Shown here one piece after another: positions 5,843 through 12,599 of a DNA stretch of 13,142 nucleotides. The stretch's first letter is position 1, and every line of letters begins with the position of its first letter. Under the pieces are notes generated by a model. It made no database searches. It was not told the DNA's origin and saw only the letters and a program-made list of their open reading frames with translations. The DNA lies in assembly GCA_030824255.1 (NCBI GenBank), contig JAVBYB010000094.1:1-13142 (forward strand), read 5' to 3'. Both the position numbers and the translations under genes were made by a program. Source of the stretch: a bacterium (GTDB lineage Bacteria > Pseudomonadota > Alphaproteobacteria > Caulobacterales > Hyphomonadaceae).

Positions 5843-7354
5843 ATGACTACGTTCAAGACAGTTCGGAAAACAGTACTCGCAGCGGCAGTGATGCTCGCGC
5901 TTGCCCCAGCGGCGTTGGCGCAGGGGCCAGCCTGCAGGCTTGATGGGCTCACCGACAAGCAGCTCAAGGACTTGCCCAAGGCCAAGCCCGACCTGAGCGC
6001 GCTGACCGGCGTCGTGCTCGGCCGACAGACAGTCGATGAAGCGGTCACGACAATCGAAGACAGCAAATCGACGCCGGCCATGGTTGACGCTGCGCGCGCC
6101 AAGGTAACTGCCGCGCGCGACCTTTGCGTCAGCGCGCTTGTCTCGAAACAGAATGTCACCGGAAATCTTTACGCGCACGCCTGTGTCGCGCTCGCCGACT
6201 ACGCACAGGGCCGGAATGAGAGCGTCAAGTGCCGCGTCGACTGGATCGAGTTCTTCGGCAATCAGGTGAAGGCTGGCGACAAGGACAGGATCAGGCCGCT
6301 TCTCGGGGATGCCTGGGAAGCGAAGGCAAAGGTCCAGCGGGCGCAGCTGGACGAAGGCGGCGCGCAGATTTCCTATGAAAAAGCCGACGCCTATCAGCGA
6401 ACAACGACGCGCCTCTATAATCTCGCGAAGCTTTACGAGAAAAATCAGATCACGGCGCCCAAGGCGATTTCGACCTACAGGGACCTGAGCGAACGCCCGG
6501 ATATCGGCGAGCGAAAGTATGATGTGCTGCGCAGCTGGGCGCTGCTCGTGTCGGACGACGCGAACACATCAATGGCGGGCAAGCGCGAACGCTGGGACGC
6601 GCTTCGAAAGCAATGGTCCACGCCCGAAGCCAATCTTCGATACGCTGAGACATTTCTCAAAGACAATCTGGGCGGTGTTCCGGATCAAGCCGTCACCGAT
6701 GCGCTGGCGGCGGCAACCGCAGGCTCGGCGAACAATGACGATGCGGTGCAGTCCAATGCCCGCTCGTTTGCCTGGTACTATCGCGCCGTGTTTGCCGCGC
6801 GTTCGGCGATCAATCGTGAGTCATGGAAAACAGTTGCGCAGTATGCGGGCGACGGCAGCGCCGCCCCGCGGGCGACGCGCCTCAAATGTCTTTCGGAAAC
6901 GGCCAGCGGCGGCGGCGGGTCGTCTTCTGGCGTCACCGCCTGCCCGACAGCAGCTTCAACGGCGGAGCAGCATTTTCTGCGTGGCGCCATGACCCTGCGC
7001 GCGTCACAATTCCTGCCGCCTGCCTGTACGCCGCAGTTGCGGCAGCAGGGCCGCGCCTGCACGGAGAATTACTCCGCAAGGTGGCTGGAGCTGGTGAGCC
7101 AGGCAAAGCAGTCGTTCTCGAATGGCCGCGACCTTTCAAACGACAAGGACACGCTCGACTGGCTTGAACAGGGAGACCTGAATTCTCCCAGGCTGCGGGA
7201 CCTGCTGAAGGCGGGCGAGACGATCGCGCAGGACTGGCAGACCACCCGCCCCGGCTTTGCAAGCTGCAAGACGTTTCCGACGCCGGCAGACCTTGAGGGC
7301 AAGGCGCGCGACGTGTTTGGCAAGCTGGATCTTCTGAAATGCGCGCACAGCTAG
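5843..7354 (+). CDS. Secreted, cysteine-rich helical protein of unknown function (503 aa)
   Basis: A Sec signal peptide is clear: basic MTTFKTVRK, a hydrophobic core to about residue 24, and ALA before Gln27 as cleavage site. The mature protein is predominantly helical and reads like a TPR-type solenoid (repeated Ala/Tyr/Leu helices, for example NLYAHACVALADYAQGRNE and TRLYNLAKLYEKNQI), though I could not align defined repeats. It has ten cysteines, all in the mature part, enough for five disulfides in the periplasm. A flexible SGGGGSSSG linker near residue 355 separates two halves. No catalytic motif recognised. ATG at 5843 is 7 bases after AGGGGGG. It is the first gene of a unit with the coiled-coil membrane protein (78-base gap) and the TerB-like protein. 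The most likely role is as a periplasmic scaffold or binding protein, by inference only. Confidence 0.85.
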   Translation: MTTFKTVRKTVLAAAVMLALAPAALAQGPACRLDGLTDKQLKDLPKAKPDLSALTGVVLGRQTVDEAVTTIEDSKSTPAMVDAARAKVTAARDLCVSALVSKQNVTGNLYAHACVALADYAQGRNESVKCRVDWIEFFGNQVKAGDKDRIRPLLGDAWEAKAKVQRAQLDEGGAQISYEKADAYQRTTTRLYNLAKLYEKNQITAPKAISTYRDLSERPDIGERKYDVLRSWALLVSDDANTSMAGKRERWDALRKQWSTPEANLRYAETFLKDNLGGVPDQAVTDALAAATAGSANNDDAVQSNARSFAWYYRAVFAARSAINRESWKTVAQYAGDGSAAPRATRLKCLSETASGGGGSSSGVTACPTAASTAEQHFLRGAMTLRASQFLPPACTPQLRQQGRACTENYSARWLELVSQAKQSFSNGRDLSNDKDTLDWLEQGDLNSPRLRDLLKAGETIAQDWQTTRPGFASCKTFPTPADLEGKARDVFGKLDLLKCAHS

Positions 7355-7432
7355 AGACGGGCTGAGCCCCCGCGCAAGACCGATGAAACGAGAGTTGGCG
7401 ACTGACAGCCATAAGGCGACCGGAGAGACAGA

Positions 7433-8104
7433 ATGAGTTCGGTATTCACAGCTGCCCCCAGTCCGGTGCCTGCACGGATCGGGCCCAAGGTTTTCGCAGA
7501 CGTTCCTTCGGCGAAGGAGCTTGAAGACGCCAAGCGCGCGATGGAGGACGTGAAGCGCGCTCGCAACGGGGCTATGCTCTGGGTTATCCTGCTCGCTGGC
7601 GCGCTGGTGGCGGCCGGGGTGTTTATCGCCCTGTTGCTGTCGCGCGCGCCGCCCGCGCCGCCGCCGGGCGAAGATACCAGCCCGCTTCACGCGCAGATCG
7701 CGCAGCAGGAAACAACGATCAACACGCTTCGCGGCAACCTCACGGCCCTTCAGGAGAAGAGCCAGCGTTTCGACGGAATCTCCGAGGCGGAAGACACGTT
7801 CAAGAGCACGTCCATCGAGATCGGCAAGATCGTGGCCGACAAGCCAACCTATGGCGACATCAAGAAGCGCACCATTCAGGCCAAGAAGACTCCGACGACT
7901 GAACAGTGGGTCATCTACGAAAAGGGTCTCGAGAAGGGCGGTCCGGTCTGGAAGGGCGAGGATGTCGCGCAAGTGAAGGCAAGCGTCGAGCAACAGGCTC
8001 GCGACGTTCAGGCGCTGATGACGCAGATCAAGGCGATCGGCCCCCTGCAGAAACCAGGACCGAACCCAGGTACGGGTCCGTGCGTGGGACCGGGATGCCA
8101 ATGA
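7433..8104 (+). CDS. Single-pass inner-membrane protein with periplasmic coiled coil and Pro/Gly/Cys tail
   Basis: The N-terminal 46 residues are polar and charged (PSAKELEDAKRAMEDVKRAR). Then comes one membrane helix at about 47-69 (AMLWVILLAGALVAAGVFIA), a proline hinge (SRAPPAPPPGED), a coiled-coil-like stretch at about 85-115 (AQIAQQETTINTLRGNLTAL), and a mainly charged helical region. The C-terminus is KPGPNPGTGPCVGPGCQ with two cysteines. Basic residues before the helix predict N-in, C-out topology, putting the coiled coil and the cysteines in the periplasm with the product of the preceding gene. GGAGAG lies 6 bases before ATG 7433. No family recognised. In this operon it is well placed to link the cytoplasmic TerB-like protein with the secreted helical protein (inference). 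Confidence 0.83.
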   Translation: MSSVFTAAPSPVPARIGPKVFADVPSAKELEDAKRAMEDVKRARNGAMLWVILLAGALVAAGVFIALLLSRAPPAPPPGEDTSPLHAQIAQQETTINTLRGNLTALQEKSQRFDGISEAEDTFKSTSIEIGKIVADKPTYGDIKKRTIQAKKTPTTEQWVIYEKGLEKGGPVWKGEDVAQVKASVEQQARDVQALMTQIKAIGPLQKPGPNPGTGPCVGPGCQ

Positions 8105-8165
8105 TCGCGCCTGCCCGTCACCCGACTACGTCACGCGTCCGAATTACGATCCGAGGTTGGAGAAC

Positions 8166-8690
8166 ATGATGAACATCGGCCCTACACCCGCGACAAACGA
8201 TCGAAGCACCGTCAACGTCTTTCAACAGTTCACGGTGGCGGAGAAATCACCTTTCGACGTGAACAAGCTGGCGGATCGCTTCAAGCATCGCCAATCCGAC
8301 TGGTCGATCCCGGAAGCCTTCCTTGGGATCATGTTCAAGGCGGCGATGGCGGATGGCGCCTTTGACGAGGTGGAGATCGCGACCATCCAGACCGTGGCCG
8401 GGCGTTCGCGCGCGCTGACAGCGATGTCGCCGCAGGATCTCGCCCGCACCAACGACCTCGTGAACGAGAAGATCAAGAACCGGCCGGACGCCCTCAAGGA
8501 AGCGTGCGGAACGCTGCCAGCGGATATGTGCCTGCCCGTGTTTGCGCACTGTGTGGATATCATCCTGTCGGATGGACAGCTGCTGCAGACCGAAGCGCAG
8601 TTCCTCGCCGAGCTCACGATCCTTCTCGACATTGAGCCCGCGAACGCCCGCCGTGTGATGGAAGTGCTGTTGCTGAAGGCGCAGTACTAG
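8166..8690 (+). CDS. TerB-like (tellurite-resistance B domain) cytoplasmic protein
   Basis: A 174-residue all-helical protein without a signal or membrane segment. It shows two copies of the acidic pattern typical of TerB-like domains: MADGAFDEVEIATI at about residues 61-74 and ILSDGQLLQTEAQFLAEL at about 133-150. In the TerB family the Asp and Glu of DGxxxxxE bind metal and the domain mediates protein contacts at the inner face of the membrane. This C-terminal copy ends in helices AELTILLDIEPANARRVMEV. Two adjacent ATGs (8166, 8169) follow GAGGTTGGAGAAC; GAGG suits the first and GGAG the second. An in-frame TTG at 8157 overlaps the Shine-Dalgarno and is unlikely. It is the last gene of the three-gene unit, followed by a terminator. 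No other ter genes are present, so tellurite resistance should not be assumed. Confidence 0.85.
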   Translation: MMNIGPTPATNDRSTVNVFQQFTVAEKSPFDVNKLADRFKHRQSDWSIPEAFLGIMFKAAMADGAFDEVEIATIQTVAGRSRALTAMSPQDLARTNDLVNEKIKNRPDALKEACGTLPADMCLPVFAHCVDIILSDGQLLQTEAQFLAELTILLDIEPANARRVMEVLLLKAQY

Positions 8691-8715
8691 CTTCACAGAC
8701 GATACGATCAGGAAA

Positions 8716-8754
8716 CGCCCGGCAGGCTTGGCGCTTGCCGGGCGCTTTCGTTTT
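8716..8754 (+). terminator. Intrinsic terminator of the three-gene envelope operon
   Basis: A 12-bp stem with one G-T pair (8716-8727 with 8733-8744), a 5-base loop TTGGC, then TTTCGTTTT at 8746-8754. It lies 25 bases after the TerB-like stop. The other strand has only a weak T-run, so any action on the convergent minus-strand unit would be limited. Confidence 0.9.
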
Positions 8755-8765
8755 GTGGGCCGCGC

Positions 8766-8813
8766 GTCAGGCCCAACCCGTGTCAGGCCCAACCCGTATC
8801 AGGGCCCCCCCGT
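8766..8813. repeat. 16-bp tandem repeat, three units, at the 3' end of the DUF695-RraB gene
   Basis: Units at 8766-8781 and 8782-8797 are identical (GTCAGGCCCAACCCGT). The third (8798-8813) matches at 12 of 16 bases and contains the stop codon of the minus-strand gene. Each unit carries TCA, i.e. TGA on the minus strand, at 8767, 8783 and 8799. With a 16-base period these fall in the three different frames. Origin by slippage duplication of the gene's stop region is the simplest reading. Confidence 0.9.
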
Positions 8814-9557
8814 GTCGGGGGATTTGATGATGACGGTTTCCCAGCCATCGTATTCGCCGCCGAATTCGACGACGTCATCGAAGACGGGAAGCTGGTAGTC
8901 GTCGATATGGGCGGGGACGGCGAGCTGGCTGAAGACCAGGCCGAAGGCTGGCGGGATGGATTCGGTTTCGAACTGGTCGGTGATGCGAAACCCCTGCGCC
9001 ATCATGTGCTTCATGAAACGGCGACGCGCGACCTCGTCTGCAAAATAGACGCAGTGATCGATCAGGCGCGGCGTCTGCAGATCATCGCCGCTGCGTTCCA
9101 GGCCGTCGCAGACATCGCGGTTGCCCATCGCCTGGAAGTCACGCGGCGATGGGTAGAGCGTTTCGAGATAGACGGCCCATTCGGGATCGTCCCGGCCGCC
9201 GATATCGAACGTATAGTCAGGGAAGGCCTGCATGGCCTGTCTGACGTTGGCCTCGAAGGCGGCGCGACCGGCGACATAGAACACATAGTCCTGCGCGCCA
9301 TTGCCATTGATGCGGCCAGCGCAGACGCCCTGCCCCTGCGCCAGCGCCTTGTCGAGTGCGTCGAAGATGTCTGACAGGGTGTCGAACTCTTCCTGGCTGG
9401 AAAGGCCGTCCTCGCGGGGCGCACGCATGTGGATGCGGACAGACGTCATCAGCGGAAATTTTGCGCGCGGCGGATCCTGGCGCAGGCTCATGTCGAGCAT
9501 CACGGACGCGGGAAGACCCTCGCGCGTCGTGAAATAGCTGTTCCAGTGACCGCTCAC
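8799..9557 (-). CDS. DUF695 and RraB-like two-domain protein
   Basis: A 252-residue cytoplasmic-looking protein. The N-terminal part (about 1-125) has the DUF695 pattern: HWNSYFTTREGLPASVMLD, RAPREDGLSSQEEFDTL and YVFYVAGRAAFEANV. The C-terminal part (about 145-252) resembles RraB, the RNase E regulatory inhibitor family: VCDGLERSGDDLQTPRLIDH, VYFADEVARRRFMKHMMAQGF. Proteins joining these two domains are common, but their role is unknown; inhibition of RNase E cannot be inferred from this alone. The start is GTG at 9557, with GGGGGG about 6-8 bases upstream. The open frame upstream to 9734 is an Arg/Ser-rich shadow of the hydrolase gene. It lies 64 bases after the hydrolase stop on the same strand. 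The C-terminus KSPDTGGP runs into the 16-bp repeat. Confidence 0.88.
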   Translation of the reverse strand: MSGHWNSYFTTREGLPASVMLDMSLRQDPPRAKFPLMTSVRIHMRAPREDGLSSQEEFDTLSDIFDALDKALAQGQGVCAGRINGNGAQDYVFYVAGRAAFEANVRQAMQAFPDYTFDIGGRDDPEWAVYLETLYPSPRDFQAMGNRDVCDGLERSGDDLQTPRLIDHCVYFADEVARRRFMKHMMAQGFRITDQFETESIPPAFGLVFSQLAVPAHIDDYQLPVFDDVVEFGGEYDGWETVIIKSPDTGGP

Positions 9558-9621
9558 GCGCGTCCCCCCGGCCTTGGCTGCGGCCAGAGTGTGCCCGAGA
9601 AGCCCACGTGCGGGAAGCGCG

Positions 9622-10710
9622 CTATTTCGGAAGGCTGGCGAGAAAGTCGAGGATGAACGCATTGGTCTCCTGCGGCTTCTCCTGCTGGATCCAGTGACCC
9701 GCGCCGGGGACGAGCGTAACGGCGCGGAGATCATCGGCGACGCGGGACATCTGCGCGCGCAGTGCAGGCTCTTTCGCGCCGCGGATCACGATGTCTTCCG
9801 TACCGGCGAGGAAGGCGACCGGCGCCTTGATGCGCGCGCCGGCGAGCTGGGGCGTCGTCTCCCAGTTGCGGTCCATGTTGCGGTAGTAGTTCACGCCGCC
9901 CCGGAAGCCGGCATGCGCGAACTCGCCGGTGATGTAGTCGAGGTCTTGCTGCGTGAGCCAGGGCGGCAGCTGCTTCGGATTCCCAAGGCGCGGAATCCAT
10001 CCGCCGGCAGAGCGCTTCGGATCGGTGACAGTGGGCGGATCGCGCGGCGTGTCGGGCGATGCGTAGAGGCGCGCGAGAAGGCCGCGCGGATCGGCATCGT
10101 ACTCGGCTTCGGCAACGCCGGGTTCCTGATGGTAGAGAATGTAGTAAAAATTCTCGCCGCCCGCGTTGGCGGCTTTCATGCCGATGGTGGGGGCAGCGGT
10201 TGCGCGGCCGCCATTGGGCACGCTCATCGCGATCATCGCCGAAACGCGGTCGGAATGCAGCAGCGCGGTATTCCACGTGACGATCGCGCCCCAGTCATGC
10301 CCGATGACGACGGCGTTCTCCGCACCATAGGCATCGATAAGACCGGCGATATCGGCGGTGGTGTGATGGATGTCGTAGTCGGCGACCGCTGCGGGTTTGT
10401 CGGAGTAACCATAGCCGCGCATGTCGGGCGCGATCACCTTGTAGCCTGCGGCCGCGATGGCGGGAATCTGATGCCGCCAAGAATACCAGCTCTCCGGCCA
10501 GCCATGCACGAGCACAACCAACGGGCCTTCACCCATCTCCGCAACGCGCAGGGTAACGCCGTTCGTTTCCACCATGCGGAAGGAAACGCCAGGCAGCGGG
10601 CTCGGCGTTGTCTCCGGCGCGGTGGCGCAGGCGGCGAGCGCAAGGGCTGCAAACGCAACGAGCGCGCGTATGCCGCCGTTGAAACGTGCAGCGATGGTCT
10701 TGAGCGACAT
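9622..10710 (-). CDS. Epoxide-hydrolase-type alpha/beta hydrolase, predicted lipoprotein
   Basis: An alpha/beta hydrolase with the catalytic layout of epoxide hydrolases: oxyanion-hole HGWPESW (69-75), nucleophile D139 in GHDWG, acid D306 in GTEDIV, and base H339 in GAGHW. Lid tyrosines lie in NFYYILYHQEPG. Asp rather than Ser as nucleophile separates it from esterases; the HGWPE motif and lid favour epoxide hydrolase over haloalkane dehalogenase. The first 28 residues form a lipoprotein signal: MSLKTIAAR, a hydrophobic core, and LALAAC with C28 as the lipidated cysteine. It would thus act outside the cytoplasm, unusual for this family. ATG at 10710 has AGGGGA 8 bases upstream; the longer open frame to 10800 is not needed. 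The mature size of about 335 residues is normal. Substrate unknown. It follows two lipoprotein genes in the same direction, 93 bases downstream. Confidence 0.9.
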   Translation of the reverse strand: MSLKTIAARFNGGIRALVAFAALALAACATAPETTPSPLPGVSFRMVETNGVTLRVAEMGEGPLVVLVHGWPESWYSWRHQIPAIAAAGYKVIAPDMRGYGYSDKPAAVADYDIHHTTADIAGLIDAYGAENAVVIGHDWGAIVTWNTALLHSDRVSAMIAMSVPNGGRATAAPTIGMKAANAGGENFYYILYHQEPGVAEAEYDADPRGLLARLYASPDTPRDPPTVTDPKRSAGGWIPRLGNPKQLPPWLTQQDLDYITGEFAHAGFRGGVNYYRNMDRNWETTPQLAGARIKAPVAFLAGTEDIVIRGAKEPALRAQMSRVADDLRAVTLVPGAGHWIQQEKPQETNAFILDFLASLPK

Positions 10711-10803
10711 GGAAGGTTCCCCTACCAGCATGCGAGTGGCGCCGGCAGGGGAAGGTTTCAGACGCTGGAACGGATGGCAAGGCGCACGGTCGGTCCGCAT
10801 CGA

Positions 10804-11418
10804 CTAGCGGACGCCGGCAGCCGGGGCCTTCACGAGAGAGTGTTTGTTGACGCAGAGAGCGACAACATCCTTGTGCGTCGCCTCGATCACCTCTTCCAAA
10901 GCAGCGTTCAGGGAGTCACGCGCCTCGCCATCGCCGCTGCCCCAGTTCACGTCAGTATAGTCGCCCCGAAGCATCTTCTCGCCAACCTGCGCGCCACCCT
11001 GTTCATAGCGTACGCGCACCACAACGTTGGCCGTCTTCGCGGTCGCCTGCGCGCCCATGTAGGACTTGAGCAGAGTGACATGAAGCAGCATGCCATCGCC
11101 GACATCGGCAGCATCGACCACCGCAATGCGCTTGTCCTTGTCCAGCGTGACGAAACCCGACCGCATCCAACCGACCGCATCGTCAAGGCGGACAAAGCGG
11201 CCGGCGATATGGCCCATCGTTGCCTTGTCGGTGCGCGAATCGACGAACTCGCCAAGACCGATACGACAGACCGCCGGCGGGTTGCCACGTGGCGTGTGCG
11301 ACCACGAGGTTACCCCAAAGGGGACGAAAGAAGAACTCAGAAGGACCGGATCATCGTTGGCGCAGGCGGTCGCGAGACAGGCGAGACCGCCTGCAACGAG
11401 AGAAAGCTGCATTCGCAT
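10804..11418 (-). CDS. Predicted lipoprotein, possibly YajG-like (204 aa)
   Basis: The N-terminus MRMQLSLVAGGLACLATAC is a lipoprotein signal with a cysteine after ATA, a slightly loose lipobox. The mature part has alternating strands and the layout of YajG-type lipoproteins: an early DSRTDKATMGHIAGRF segment, then VTLLKSYMGAQAT, VVVRVRYEQGG, GDYTD and a C-terminal helix SLNAALEEVIEATHKDVVAL. The YajG link is by general pattern only. Start choice: ATGs lie at 11427, 11418 and 11412; AGGA is 8 bases before 11418 and directly touches 11427, so I use 11418. It begins 31 bases after the stop of the 323-aa lipoprotein gene and is surely co-transcribed with it. YajG relatives are uncharacterised or linked to cell-wall metabolism. 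Confidence 0.8.
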   Translation of the reverse strand: MRMQLSLVAGGLACLATACANDDPVLLSSSFVPFGVTSWSHTPRGNPPAVCRIGLGEFVDSRTDKATMGHIAGRFVRLDDAVGWMRSGFVTLDKDKRIAVVDAADVGDGMLLHVTLLKSYMGAQATAKTANVVVRVRYEQGGAQVGEKMLRGDYTDVNWGSGDGEARDSLNAALEEVIEATHKDVVALCVNKHSLVKAPAAGVR

Positions 11419-11449
11419 GGCTGGCATTCCTGCAGGATTTTCCGGCCTT

Positions 11450-12421
11450 CTATTTCTTCTTCGCGCTTGTCGGATTGACGAGCGCAGCACGGGCTACGTC
11501 CGTCACATAGACCTGCGCGCCTGTCGCCTGGAGGACGTGGGTGCCATTTTCATCCTTTGAGAGGACATAGCCGAAGATCAGATCGTTCTGGAATTCCTTC
11601 AGCTTGGCCGCCTTCGGATCGAAGGGCTTGGCTGGCGGTTCGGCCAGCAGGTCGGCCACGGCCATCTGTGACAACTTCGTTGCGCCCTGCTTCATGGCAT
11701 CGCGCAACGGCGCACCACCATTGGCCGCCCACAGCGCGATGTTGGCGTCGCGATTGGTGGTGGCGTTCGGAATGGCAGTAACGAAGCTGAACGCGTTGCG
11801 ATAGAGTTCGTTGCTGGCAGTCATCTGGACGGCTTTCGGATCGTATTTCTCCGGCAGCATAGCCTGCAGCTCAGGCGTCTTTGGCAGGACGCGCGGCGCC
11901 ATGAAGATGGTAAGCTCATCGGCGTTGAAATTGAGATTGTAGGACATCAGCGCCACGAGCATCGTGCTTGCCGTCGACTCCTTCAGCGTCTTCTCGAGAT
12001 AGTCCGCAGACACTTCCTTCACGACGCGCACGTTGCTGTGCTTGAGCCACGCCACCTGCGTCAGCGAGCTCTGCAGCTCCGCCTGCACCTCCGCATCGAA
12101 ATCGAAATCGACCGTGGCGTCGCGCAGCGGCTTCACGGAGGCTTCGGCGGCGGCGGCGTTCGCGCTGTCGATGCCGGCATCGACGAGCGAGCCTACCAAG
12201 GCGCCGACCAGGCCGAAGGACGCCGCACCAGAAGCACCGGCCGAAGAGATCGGGATCGCTACCGTGATTTCGTTCTGGTAGATGGGCAGCAACACGTCGG
12301 TCGCGGCGATCTTGTCGCGCGCCGCCAGCGGGACAATCCGGTTGCTGGGACCAGATGCGCAAGCTGCGGTCAGCAGCGTTACAGGCAGAATCACGGCGAA
12401 AGCCGCGTTACGCAGATTCAT
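11450..12421 (-). CDS. Predicted lipoprotein with a glycine-rich hydrophobic segment (323 aa)
   Basis: The N-terminus MNLRNAAFAVILPVTLLTAAC is a textbook lipoprotein signal (lipobox LTAAC). At about residues 60-82 there is a Gly/Ala-rich hydrophobic stretch (AGASGAASFGLVGALVGSLV) like a glycine-zipper segment, which could insert in a membrane or pack helices. The rest mixes strands and helices and ends in a basic TSAKKK tail. No family recognised. ATG at 12421 is preceded by GGGGGG 6 bases away; the open frame to 12448 is not needed. It is the first gene of a minus-strand run: two lipoproteins, the lipidated hydrolase and DUF695-RraB. Three consecutive lipoproteins suggest a shared envelope function, but the sequence does not say which. 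Confidence 0.83.
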   Translation of the reverse strand: MNLRNAAFAVILPVTLLTAACASGPSNRIVPLAARDKIAATDVLLPIYQNEITVAIPISSAGASGAASFGLVGALVGSLVDAGIDSANAAAAEASVKPLRDATVDFDFDAEVQAELQSSLTQVAWLKHSNVRVVKEVSADYLEKTLKESTASTMLVALMSYNLNFNADELTIFMAPRVLPKTPELQAMLPEKYDPKAVQMTASNELYRNAFSFVTAIPNATTNRDANIALWAANGGAPLRDAMKQGATKLSQMAVADLLAEPPAKPFDPKAAKLKEFQNDLIFGYVLSKDENGTHVLQATGAQVYVTDVARAALVNPTSAKKK

Positions 12422-12599
12422 GATTGACCCCCCAAAAAATGTCCGCACGTCGAAGTCCCCCGCGGACCGGCAAAGTTAGACGACAATCGATGCCAAATTC
12501 AAGCGGGCTGCGAGATCGTCGCGTGGGCGTTCTTGCCGTGGATGACAGCCCCCGCTACCTCCGCTAATCCAGCCGTCAGACACGACCGACGGAGACACA
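12422..12599. other. Divergent intergenic region
   Basis: The 178 bases between the lipoprotein run and the oxidoreductase gene must hold both promoters. A C6-A6 run at 12428-12439 contains the minus-strand Shine-Dalgarno. I could not identify promoter boxes or an operator with confidence. Confidence 0.4.

Noticed and set aside
7136..8101. 321-codon open frame on the minus strand
   Set aside because: Antisense to the coiled-coil membrane protein and to the end of the secreted protein, both of which have signals and Shine-Dalgarno sites. The product is Arg-rich and low in order.
8166..8690. Tellurite resistance operon
   Set aside because: Only one TerB-like domain is present; no terC, terD, terZ or terA relatives lie in the window.
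9574..11478. 634-codon open frame on the plus strand
   Set aside because: It lies antisense to three genes with clear signals and motifs (hydrolase, lipoprotein, DUF695-RraB). Its product is Arg/Gly/His-rich with no fold-like pattern, typical of antisense frames in GC-rich DNA.
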